Positions 54,723-61,738 of a stretch of 64,000 nucleotides of DNA are shown one piece after another. The position numbers were made by a program, and so were the translations under genes. The stretch comes from Thermogladius sp023256015 (GTDB taxonomy: Archaea > Thermoproteota > Thermoprotei_A > Sulfolobales > Desulfurococcaceae): contig NZ_CP151274.1 of NCBI RefSeq assembly GCF_051131135.1, positions 62,001-126,000 on the forward strand, given 5' to 3'. Below the pieces are notes generated by a model, which searched no databases, was not told the origin of the DNA, and saw only the letters and a list, made by a program, of their open reading frames with translations. Positions within the stretch are counted from its first letter, which is position 1. Each line of letters opens with the position of its first letter.

Positions 54723-55433
54723 GTGAGCCGGGCGTTGACGTGGGTCGTAGACAGGAGCGAGTGGACGGCCCTCTACAGTGTGATCAAGTCCAGGCTGCCC
54801 CTGTCCTTCGATAGAGACCAGTACGCAACAGACGTGCTGAGCGGCCTGATCTCGGCCCACAGAGGGAAGACCACGCTCGAACAGCTGCCGAGGCTCAGAG
54901 GCGCCGTAGTGGTCTTCGGCTGCGGCAAGAACCTGGAGGAGGACACCAGGCTCTACAAGGAGAAGTACAGCCACCTACCCGTTATAGCGGCAGACGGCTC
55001 CACGAAGCACCTACTCGAAGAGGGCGTCCTGCCGCTGATAGTGGTGACAGACCTTGACGGCGACGTTAGGTACATAAACTTGGCGGCCCAGAGGGGCTCT
55101 ATTGTAGTGGTTCACGCCCACGGGGACAACGTGGATAGGCTGAGAGCGGTGGTGCCGAGGCTGGACGGGAGGCTCGTAGGCTCGACCCAGGTGGAGCCGA
55201 GACCCTTTGTCTACAACTTCGGGGGTTTCACGGACGGCGACAGGTCCGTCTTCCTAGCAAGGGCCCTCGGGAGTACCCGCGTCATACTCGCGGGGTTCGA
55301 CCTCGACAGCCCCCACTACTGCCCCTCTGACGTCGTAAAGGACTTGAGTGTGAAGAGGCTCAAGCTCGAGGTGGCAAGGGTGCTCTTGAGGTACCTTGAA
55401 GAGAGAGGGGTCAGAATCGAGTTTATTCAATAG
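54723..55433 (+). CDS. mptE: 6-hydroxymethyl-dihydropterin diphosphokinase MptE
   Basis: A 236-residue DUF115-family kinase that makes 6-hydroxymethyl-7,8-dihydropterin diphosphate. Val-Phe-Gly-Cys-Gly-Lys-Asn-Leu, Ala-Ala-Asp-Gly-Ser-Thr-Lys, Val-Val-Thr-Asp-Leu-Asp-Gly-Asp and Ala-Gly-Phe-Asp-Leu-Asp-Ser match the family. The GTG start abuts the mptA TAG, with AGGTGAG in the junction, so mptA-mptE is a tight pair. Its 3' end overlaps the convergent nuclease-like gene by 7 bases. Confidence 0.9.
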   Translation: MSRALTWVVDRSEWTALYSVIKSRLPLSFDRDQYATDVLSGLISAHRGKTTLEQLPRLRGAVVVFGCGKNLEEDTRLYKEKYSHLPVIAADGSTKHLLEEGVLPLIVVTDLDGDVRYINLAAQRGSIVVVHAHGDNVDRLRAVVPRLDGRLVGSTQVEPRPFVYNFGGFTDGDRSVFLARALGSTRVILAGFDLDSPHYCPSDVVKDLSVKRLKLEVARVLLRYLEERGVRIEFIQ

Positions 55434-56089
55434 AGCTTGAGAGGCTTCACGTCCAGCTCGTCCATCACAGCCCGTAGGTCTCGGAGGAAGGAGTTGAACT
55501 CACTTATAGAGACTAGAACGACAGTGCCCGAGTAGACCCTGAATAGCGGCCTAACGAGCGTGAGGATGACGCCAGCGACCTCTACGGCTCTCTTCACGAC
55601 CGGGTAACGAGCCGCCACAAAGCTACGGTACCTCCTCATCTTCTCGAGCCTCTCGAGGTGCCTCTGGGCTGCGGCCGTCAGAGAGACCCTCGTGTTCCTA
55701 CTCCAGTGCTTACAGTCCACGGCTAGGGCTATACCCGTCACCGTGTCGACACCTAAGACGTCTATCTGGAACCTCACGGGACTAGTCAGCAAGAGGTTTG
55801 TGACGGTCTCGTACGAGTTCTTGGAGAGGATCTCCGCGGAGAACTCCTCGAAGTCCCTCCACGAGATCAGCTCGCTGACCCTCGTAGGGCTCATACCCCG
55901 CTGTACAAGCCTCAGGGCTAGGTCGATCGGGTTGACGACCCTGACCAGCTCGCCCTCGACGCGTAGAGCTGTGCCGTGGTCTCTCACCAGCCTCTCTAGG
56001 ACTTCGCGGGAGAAGCCCGACAACCTCGACAACTCCTCGAAGGTTAAAACGCGGTACTTTAGTAGGAGCTCTAGCGGGTTTACTATCAT
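55427..56089 (-). CDS. HTH plus PD-(D/E)XK nuclease-like protein
   Basis: A 220-residue protein. The first 75 residues form a helix-turn-helix (Ser-Gly-Phe-Ser-Arg-Glu-Val-Leu). Residues 80-190 carry the restriction-endonuclease fold pattern: Trp-Arg-Asp-Phe-Glu-Glu-Phe (Glu), Gln-Ile-Asp-Val-Leu-Gly (Asp) and Ala-Val-Asp-Cys-Lys-His-Trp (D-x-K), as in Mrr/archaeal Holliday-like nucleases. No methyltransferase or helicase is adjacent, so a repair or DNA-degrading role is as likely as restriction. ATG at 56089. Confidence 0.72.
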   Translation of the reverse strand: MIVNPLELLLKYRVLTFEELSRLSGFSREVLERLVRDHGTALRVEGELVRVVNPIDLALRLVQRGMSPTRVSELISWRDFEEFSAEILSKNSYETVTNLLLTSPVRFQIDVLGVDTVTGIALAVDCKHWSRNTRVSLTAAAQRHLERLEKMRRYRSFVAARYPVVKRAVEVAGVILTLVRPLFRVYSGTVVLVSISEFNSFLRDLRAVMDELDVKPLKLY

Positions 56090-56210
56090 TGCTGAACCCT
56101 GTTGCCGTGCGTTCTCAAGTACTCGTTGACCGAGTTAAATAGGTATTTTAGCCGAGCAGCGATAAGAATCATGAGCACGACCAATTTGCACCGCCCCGAG
56201 GCGTTCGCCG

Positions 56211-57182
56211 ATGTCGGACTTTGTGGAGAGCGCTAGAAGGGACATCCTAGTTGAGAGTGTCTCAGACTACACAGTCTCACACGAGATGACTGTGTGCGAC
56301 CTCGTCGAAGCTTTTGGTAAGTCCCACGGTTTCATGGCCTCCCACGTCTACAACGCCTCCCGGGTACTGGCCGCCATGTTGAGTGACGCCGACGTCCTCA
56401 AGATCTTCTCCTTCACCGGTAACCTCGCCGCGACCGGCCTGAGAGGGGTCATCGCTCAGTTGATAAGGGAGGGCTTCGCCGACGTGGTTATAACGACGTG
56501 CGGGGCCGTAGACCATGACATAGCGAGGTCTACTGGCTCGAGGTACTATAAGGGTGACTGGCTATACGACGACGCGTTCTTGAGGAGCGTGGAGGTGCAC
56601 AGGCTCGGGAACGTGCTAATACCCTGGGAAGGCTACGGTATAGCCATAGAGAAGTTCACGAGGAGCCTATTGGACGAGCTGGTGAAGGTCAAGAAGGAGT
56701 GGAGCGGCGTGGAGCTACTCGCAGAGGTCGGAAAGAGGTTGAGAGACGAGAACAGCTTCCTCAGAGCAGCCTACGAGAAAGGGGTGCCCGTAGTAGTCCC
56801 AGGCCTACTGGACGGGGCTTTTGGAACGAACATCGTCTTCCACAGTACTATGAGCGGCCTGAAACTAGACCTCCTCGCTGACGAGAAGCTCCTCTCGGAG
56901 AAGGTGTTCTCGGCGAGGAAGGTCGGGGGGCTGATCGTAGGTGGTGGCATATCGAAGCACCACGCCTTGTGGTGGTCTCAGTTCAAAGAGGGGATGGAGT
57001 ACAGCGTCTACATCACCACGGCGGTCGAGTACGACGGGAGCCTGAGCGGGGCCCACTTGAGGGAGGCCATAACGTGGGGGAAGGTGAAGCCCAGCGGGAA
57101 GAGCGTGGTGGTCTACGGCGACGCCACCGTCCTTTTGCCAATAATTGTGGTGGGGGCGAAGTGCCTTATGAAGCGTGGGTAA
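56211..57182 (+). CDS. dys: Deoxyhypusine synthase
   Basis: A 323-residue NAD-dependent enzyme that transfers the aminobutyl group of spermidine to a lysine of aIF5A. Phe-Ser-Phe-Thr-Gly-Asn, Val-Ile-Thr-Thr-Cys-Gly-Ala, Gly-Leu-Leu-Asp-Gly-Ala-Phe-Gly-Thr, and Gly-Gly-Gly-Ile-Ser-Lys-His-His with the active lysine are all present. It overlaps tiaS by 8 bases. Spermidine in turn could come from agmatine made by the SpeA-like enzyme. Confidence 0.94.
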   Translation: MSDFVESARRDILVESVSDYTVSHEMTVCDLVEAFGKSHGFMASHVYNASRVLAAMLSDADVLKIFSFTGNLAATGLRGVIAQLIREGFADVVITTCGAVDHDIARSTGSRYYKGDWLYDDAFLRSVEVHRLGNVLIPWEGYGIAIEKFTRSLLDELVKVKKEWSGVELLAEVGKRLRDENSFLRAAYEKGVPVVVPGLLDGAFGTNIVFHSTMSGLKLDLLADEKLLSEKVFSARKVGGLIVGGGISKHHALWWSQFKEGMEYSVYITTAVEYDGSLSGAHLREAITWGKVKPSGKSVVVYGDATVLLPIIVVGAKCLMKRG

Positions 57183-58527
57183 CTTGCTAGTACACGTTGG
57201 GATAGACGACTTCGACTCCCACACGGGGGGTTGTACCACACACCTGGCTGTCAAAATAGCGTGGGAGTTGACAGGTAGGAAGGCTAGGCTGGTCGACTAC
57301 CCCAACTTAGTAAGGCTCAATCCAGCGGTGCCCTGGAAGACGAGAGGGAACGGTGCCGTAGCCCTAAGGCTCGAGACGGAGAGGGCCGCCAGAGACATAC
57401 TCGACATGATCGAGGTGATGGCAGAGGACTACGCCAGGGAGTTCGACAACCCGAAGCATCAGCCGGCAATCGTCGTGCTCGAAGGGGGGATACCCGAGTA
57501 CTTGAGGAGGATCGGCACGAGAGCAGTCGGGGACCTGATCCCTCTCCAAGTCGTTGAGAGAGTCATAGAGAAGTCGGGGGCTCTGGCAAAATCTGTTAAG
57601 GGGAGGAGAGGGCTAGTAGGGGCTACAGCTGCGATAGGCGTAGACCTCCTCGAGGGCGACTTCACGTACGAAGCGATTCTCTACAGAGTCAGGGAGAACA
57701 TCGGTAGGCCGAGGCTCGTAGACGCGGAGTCGGTCAAAGAAGCCGAGCTGGGATCTAAGGGAGCTCTCTTCCTCAACTACGATCACGACACGGGCCGGCT
57801 GTTGGCGACCCCGAGAGGCCCGGACCCCATATTAATGGGGATAAGAGGAGAGAGCCCAGAGCCCATTGTGACGGCGCTGAAGTCGATAAGAGTGTTCGAG
57901 GAAGTAGAGGCGGTGGTGTTGTTTAGGACTAACCAGCACACCGACATGCACCTCCAGGAGGTGGAGTCGGTCTGCGAAGCGTACCCCTACAGGTGTGTGA
58001 GAGTCAGGGGCATAATCACGAGAGCCCCGCAAAGGATCCAGGGCGGGCATGTCGTGTTCAGCGTGTCAGACGGACACTGCTCAATAGACGTCGCGGCCTA
58101 CGAGCCCACCAAGGAGTTCAGGGACGTCGTCTCCGAGCTCGTGGCCGGGGACGAGGTCGAGGTGATGGGGTGTGTGAGGCCCGGCTCCGCCACCCACCCT
58201 CCGACCCTCAACCTCGAGAAGTTGCGGGTGGTGAGGCTCACCGAGGTCTACAGGTTCGAGAACCCGCTATGCCCCAGGTGTGGGGCTAGGATGACTAGCG
58301 CGGGGTATGGAAAGGGGTTCAAGTGCCCGAAGTGCGGCTACCGGACAACGGAGTTGGGGAAGGTGAAGATAAGGATCGAGAGGAGTATAGCACCAGGTCT
58401 CTACCAGCCGCCGAAGCATGCCTTCAAGCACTTGATGAAGCCCGTTGAGAGGTTTAGTATACCCCCGAAGAAGTTCGACTACCGGCTAGTAGACCCCTTT
58501 ATTAAACCACCGTCGGGGGCTCCCTAG
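57175..58527 (+). CDS. tiaS: tRNA(Ile2) 2-agmatinylcytidine synthetase TiaS
   Basis: A 450-residue enzyme that attaches agmatine to C34 of the AUA-reading tRNA-Ile. Gly-Ile-Asp-Asp-Phe-Asp-Ser-His-Thr-Gly-Gly-Cys-Thr-Thr opens the protein, an FLD-type kinase domain follows, then an OB fold (Val-Arg-Val-Arg-Gly-Ile-Ile-Thr) and a zinc ribbon (Cys-Pro-Arg-Cys...Cys-Pro-Lys-Cys). GTG start within the 3' end of the deoxyhypusine synthase gene, so the two are coupled. The Asp-Asp-Thr of many homologues is Asp-Asp-Phe here. Confidence 0.94.
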   Translation: MGNLLVHVGIDDFDSHTGGCTTHLAVKIAWELTGRKARLVDYPNLVRLNPAVPWKTRGNGAVALRLETERAARDILDMIEVMAEDYAREFDNPKHQPAIVVLEGGIPEYLRRIGTRAVGDLIPLQVVERVIEKSGALAKSVKGRRGLVGATAAIGVDLLEGDFTYEAILYRVRENIGRPRLVDAESVKEAELGSKGALFLNYDHDTGRLLATPRGPDPILMGIRGESPEPIVTALKSIRVFEEVEAVVLFRTNQHTDMHLQEVESVCEAYPYRCVRVRGIITRAPQRIQGGHVVFSVSDGHCSIDVAAYEPTKEFRDVVSELVAGDEVEVMGCVRPGSATHPPTLNLEKLRVVRLTEVYRFENPLCPRCGARMTSAGYGKGFKCPKCGYRTTELGKVKIRIERSIAPGLYQPPKHAFKHLMKPVERFSIPPKKFDYRLVDPFIKPPSGAP

Positions 58528-58598
58528 GGGTGGAGTCTCGTCACGGCTCAGCATTGAAGTCTTCGGTCATCCAAGTAGCTTGTAATGTTGTTAAGCCT

Positions 58599-59684
58599 TT
58601 AAAACTGCTCTACAACCGAGACCTCGTACAATATTACGTACTTGAGTTTCGCCCTAGCGATCTGCCTCTCTAAGCTCAGCCACTCGACCTGGCTCGCCTC
58701 CCCTCTACTCCTCCCCATGACGACCGTAGGGTAGTTGTAGTAGGGTATCGAGACGATGTGGGACAGCCAGTTGCCCTTAACGCCGAAAACAGTGTCGATG
58801 CGGACCCACCCCCAGGGTGGCAGGAAGGCAACCGCCCACGCGTGTCCTCCCCCGCCTACCATGGTTATATTGAGCATCCCGTTGTCCCCCACAGTCTCCA
58901 GGCGGAAATCGCTGGACAAGTATACCATGCCGTACTCCTGGTAGCTGGGTATCCCAAGCCCCCTGAGCACTGTCACGAGGAGGTTGGACTGGTCGTCACA
59001 GTCGCCCTCCATGAAGAGGAGGGTCTCCCACGGCTCTCTCGGTGGCGTCCTGATCGAGTAGGCGATGTTGGAGTCCACGTACTCTACAACAGTTCTCACG
59101 AGGTCTACGGGCTTGCCAGGGTCAGCAATAGACAACACGTACCTGAGGAGTAGCTTGATGAGTGGGTTGGTGTAGTTCCACCCGCTCGTCGCGGATACGT
59201 AGTCCTCCAAGGTCGAGTTCAGCACTATAGGCTGGGACTTTTCCTCCAGCCTACTAGTGTTGCCTGTTATATACGCGTCCGAGAAGTCTATTATGCTCTC
59301 GAACCTGGACAAAGTGTCTACTCTGACCACGTAAACCACCCACGCGTCGACTTTAGAACCCGGCGTCAGGTTCGTCCACGAGCTTGGGGGGATGACCCTG
59401 ATGTAGGGTTCGTCCCCACCGTAAATAGCGTAACTGACGTTCACGCCGTTAAACCGCGCCTCGACACGCTCTATCCTCTGAGTCGGGTCTTCGAGTGGGT
59501 AGTTGAACTCCGTGACCCCCGTCTCGGAGAGGGGGACAGGCGTAGACCCCATGTTTTGGACCTCGTTGTAGATCTTCACGTAGACCTGTTGTACAGTAGG
59601 CGTGAAGTCCTGCCCCAGAGCGGTCGGCACAACTGACAAGCTCAAGATTAATACCGCTATTGCGACTAGAAAGGCCCGCGGCAT
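58599..59684 (-). CDS. Secreted transglutaminase-like protein
   Basis: A 361-residue protein with a clear N-terminal signal peptide (residues 1-24, ending Ala-Leu-Gly-Gln). Residues 210-300 carry the transglutaminase core: Gly-Asp-Cys-Asp-Asp-Gln-Ser-Asn-Leu-Leu (catalytic Cys), Gly-Gly-Gly-His-Ala-Trp (His) and Val-Arg-Ile-Asp (Asp). Several Asn-x-Ser/Thr sites suggest surface glycosylation. Its role could be peptidase or crosslinker of surface proteins. No membrane anchor at the C-terminus. Confidence 0.85.
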   Translation of the reverse strand: MPRAFLVAIAVLILSLSVVPTALGQDFTPTVQQVYVKIYNEVQNMGSTPVPLSETGVTEFNYPLEDPTQRIERVEARFNGVNVSYAIYGGDEPYIRVIPPSSWTNLTPGSKVDAWVVYVVRVDTLSRFESIIDFSDAYITGNTSRLEEKSQPIVLNSTLEDYVSATSGWNYTNPLIKLLLRYVLSIADPGKPVDLVRTVVEYVDSNIAYSIRTPPREPWETLLFMEGDCDDQSNLLVTVLRGLGIPSYQEYGMVYLSSDFRLETVGDNGMLNITMVGGGGHAWAVAFLPPWGWVRIDTVFGVKGNWLSHIVSIPYYNYPTVVMGRSRGEASQVEWLSLERQIARAKLKYVILYEVSVVEQF

Positions 59685-59748
59685 AACTCTCTCAAGGAGT
59701 AGTTATCTAAAAAATGGACTTATATACGAGCAGGGACCGAGGGCGTGG

Positions 59749-60060
59749 TCAGTACACGACCAGCTGAGCACCGTGTAGGCTCTCGAGCACCTCGACGAGG
59801 GGTTCAACGATGTCCTCGAGAGGCATGTTTACCTCGCTACTGATGGTGTTCGCTACGTCCTCCACGGTGTGCTCGCCGTCGCACAGCAGCCAGACGTAGT
59901 ACGCTAGCGGCGACAGCTCGTACACTTCTTCCTCGCTCTTCGCGACGTAGAACTTCTCGCCCTCCTCTCCAAGGAAGGTTCCTTGCCTCAGCGGCTTAAG
60001 GCCCCTTATCTCCTCGTAACGGCTCTTAGCCCCTGTGTCCGCGGTGTGCTCCTCGCTCAT
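59749..60060 (-). CDS. PqqD-like (RRE) small protein
   Basis: A 103-residue PqqD-type winged helix: Tyr-Glu-Leu-Ser-Pro-Leu-Ala-Tyr-Tyr-Val-Trp-Leu-Leu-Cys-Asp-Gly, then Thr-Val-Glu-Asp-Val-Ala and Val-Glu-Pro-Leu-Val-Glu-Val-Leu-Glu-Ser-Leu. In bacteria this fold delivers precursor peptides to radical SAM or other RiPP enzymes, but here it stands alone. The longer frame runs back into ssb; ATG 60060 shares one base with the ssb TAA and gives the expected length, so it is chosen. Translational coupling to ssb is striking. Confidence 0.75.
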   Translation of the reverse strand: MSEEHTADTGAKSRYEEIRGLKPLRQGTFLGEEGEKFYVAKSEEEVYELSPLAYYVWLLCDGEHTVEDVANTISSEVNMPLEDIVEPLVEVLESLHGAQLVVY

Positions 60061-60503
60061 TACCCTCGCCTCGGCCTGAACCCACCGCGCCTCCGGCCCT
60101 GGAAAACGGGGCGTCGCTCCTCCTCCGGCGCTGTAGGCGAGTCGGCCGGTACCTCGCTCGGCTGGGGGACTTCGGCGTCGGAGACCTCCTTTACCTCGCT
60201 TGACCTTCCAACGTTCAGCTGGACCTTGCCTCGGAAGCTCGTCGTCCAGGCACCTGTTATCTCGACCGCCTGCCCTTCCTTGATGGTACCCGCCTTCTCG
60301 CCCCACAGGGTCGTCTCTACCCTACCGGTCGAGTCGCCAATTACAGCGTTGCTGATCGTACGCGGCCCCTTCTTCGTCTGGATTACTTTGGGAGGCCCGG
60401 CTTCTAGGACCCTGCCCTTGATCTTCACGTGTTCCATTCCGGGTTTTAGGTCTATTATATTAACGGGGTTTCCCCCCGACTCCTCTTCCGACTCACGTTC
60501 CAT
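60060..60503 (-). CDS. ssb: Single-stranded DNA-binding protein (crenarchaeal SSB)
   Basis: A 147-residue single-OB SSB. Ile-Gln-Thr-Lys-Lys-Gly-Pro-Arg-Thr-Ile-Ser-Asn-Ala, Thr-Leu-Trp-Gly-Glu-Lys-Ala-Gly and Ala-Trp-Thr-Thr-Ser-Phe-Arg-Gly-Lys-Val-Gln-Leu-Asn match Sulfolobus SSB closely, and an Arg/Gly-rich tail (Phe-Arg-Pro-Arg-Arg-Gly) follows an acidic/proline linker. Two family regions in common: OB fold residues 14-110 and flexible tail after 115. It binds ssDNA in replication and repair. Confidence 0.93.
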   Translation of the reverse strand: MERESEEESGGNPVNIIDLKPGMEHVKIKGRVLEAGPPKVIQTKKGPRTISNAVIGDSTGRVETTLWGEKAGTIKEGQAVEITGAWTTSFRGKVQLNVGRSSEVKEVSDAEVPQPSEVPADSPTAPEEERRPVFQGRRRGGFRPRRG

Positions 60504-60539
60504 TACGCTTTCGACTCCGATACGTCGCTAACCCCTAAG

Positions 60540-61007
60540 CTAAGGGGCTCTAATAAACTTGACGGTTACACCGAGCTCGCCGAGTCTCCTCGAGGCTCTC
60601 TCCAGACACTCGGGGACATCCCACCGACACCTGAACATGTGCGATACTGCGGTCGGGTCATCGCTAGACCCGAACCCTTTCACCGGCTCGAACACCCCTG
60701 AGAGCAATGTAGAGAGAACGTTTTCCCGAATACCCTTTTCGGTCACCGCGAAGTATCCCAAGACCCTCGCCCTCGGGTCAGACGTAACGTGGTCGATGTG
60801 CCAGAAGAGCTTCTTCGACTTAGAGGCGTGCCTCCTCACCCTCGACTCCACGCCGCCGGGGCCCCTAGCTGAGCCGACGTAGAGGTAGACACCCCTCGGT
60901 AGATCGAAGACCTTCCCTCCGCGTGTAACCACCCTTAAGTCCTCCTCAAGGGTGAGCACCAGTACGTAGAGCCCTTTCACCAAACGCGACGACCACCCTT
61001 TAATCAC
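60540..61007 (-). CDS. DUF123 / GIY-YIG-like protein
   Basis: A 155-residue DUF123 protein, related to GIY-YIG nucleases and often found near or fused to endonuclease III. Gly-Val-Tyr-Leu-Tyr-Val-Gly-Ser-Ala, Val-Arg-Arg-His-Ala and Phe-Trp-His-Ile-Asp-His-Val are the family residues, and three Cys occur in the C-terminal third. GTG start 61007; a TATA-like CTTAAAAT lies about 20 bases upstream (61021-61029 on the minus strand), overlapping the start of the divergent guide RNA. Confidence 0.8.
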   Translation of the reverse strand: MIKGWSSRLVKGLYVLVLTLEEDLRVVTRGGKVFDLPRGVYLYVGSARGPGGVESRVRRHASKSKKLFWHIDHVTSDPRARVLGYFAVTEKGIRENVLSTLLSGVFEPVKGFGSSDDPTAVSHMFRCRWDVPECLERASRRLGELGVTVKFIRAP

Positions 61008-61024
61008 CGTGTGGAGTGATTTTA

Positions 61025-61084
61025 AGGTAGTGATGAGCCTCGGTTTCAGCTGAGACCTGATGAGGAGTTACTCAGCTGACCGCC
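61025..61084 (+). ncRNA. C/D box guide RNA (predicted)
   Basis: A textbook archaeal C/D sRNA in the gap between the DUF123 gene and cytidine deaminase. Box C GTGATGA (61030-61036), 13-base guide, box D' CTGA (61050-61053), 3-base spacer, box C' CTGATGA (61057-61063), 12-base guide, box D CTGA (61076-61079). An upstream TATA-like CTTTAAT (about 60999-61005) is about 25 bases before it. The 5' guide is complementary to CTGAAACCGAGGC and the 3' guide to CTGAGTAACTCC. The target cannot be named without a search of the genome's rRNA and tRNA. Confidence 0.85.
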
Positions 61085-61315
61085 GCTAGCTCGTGTACGA
61101 GTTGTGTGACGGCGAGTTCGGCTAGTCGTTGGACTGGACTCTCGAGTACTCCACTAGGGGGTGTTGCCGGAGGGCGGGAGGTAAGGTAGTCGCCTGGATT
61201 AGAGCCCCTATGGCACCTAATCGAGGTGGAGAGCCCTCGACGGATATATCCCGGAAGGCGAGTACGTTTCTAGGTACCTATACTGTTCGTAAATGCTGGT
61301 TGTCATGGGGGTTGG
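61085..61315. other. Intergenic region without a supported gene
   Basis: The rest of the 308-base gap after the guide RNA. It holds a 71-codon rightward open frame (61129-61344) that overlaps the deaminase gene and has no ribosome site or recognisable sequence, so it is not called. A TATA-like GATATATCC (61242-61250) is present, but it would have to serve a transcript I cannot identify. Confidence 0.4.
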
Positions 61316-61738
61316 CTAATTCACTCCTTCCCCGGACCCCGTAGACCTCAACTTGAATGGCGAGGGAAAGAGGTCTCTCAGGTTCGCGACGACGGTTTTA
61401 CCCGTCTTCACGCTGTGCATGACCACCTCTACTTCGCTGTTGAACTCTGCTAACACCTGCCTACAAGCTCCGCACGGAGGAATGGGCTTGTCCATGTCTG
61501 TGACGATGGCGATCGCCACCGGGCGCCTCTCCCCAGCTGTTACCATGGCGGATATCGCAGACCTCTCGGCGCATATCGTGAGCCCGTAACTGCTGTTCTC
61601 TACGTTAACGCCTCGGTAGATGTTACCTCTGTCAGTTAGGACGGCAGCAGCGACGTGGACACCACTGTAGGGTGCGTAGGAGTGTGGGAGGACCCTTTTA
61701 GCCTCTTCTATGAGGAGTCTCATAGTCTTATCGTCCAA
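61316..61738 (-). CDS. cdd: Cytidine deaminase
   Basis: A 140-residue zinc deaminase of the pyrimidine salvage pathway. Cys-Ala-Glu-Arg (zinc Cys and catalytic Glu) and Pro-Pro-Cys-Gly-Ala-Cys-Arg (two zinc Cys) are in the family order, with Tyr-Ala-Pro-Tyr-Ser at the N-terminus as in the short tetrameric form. It overlaps the 3' end of ileS by 11 bases, so it is probably co-transcribed with it. Confidence 0.92.
   Translation of the reverse strand: MDDKTMRLLIEEAKRVLPHSYAPYSGVHVAAAVLTDRGNIYRGVNVENSSYGLTICAERSAISAMVTAGERRPVAIAIVTDMDKPIPPCGACRQVLAEFNSEVEVVMHSVKTGKTVVANLRDLFPSPFKLRSTGSGEGVN

Noticed and set aside
58528..58598. GGATGA, CTGA and GTGACGA on the minus strand after tiaS
   Set aside because: Box C is not a match, and no final box D follows; likely chance.
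61129..61344. 71-codon rightward frame before cdd
   Set aside because: No ribosome site, low-complexity basic residues and overlap with the end of the deaminase gene.
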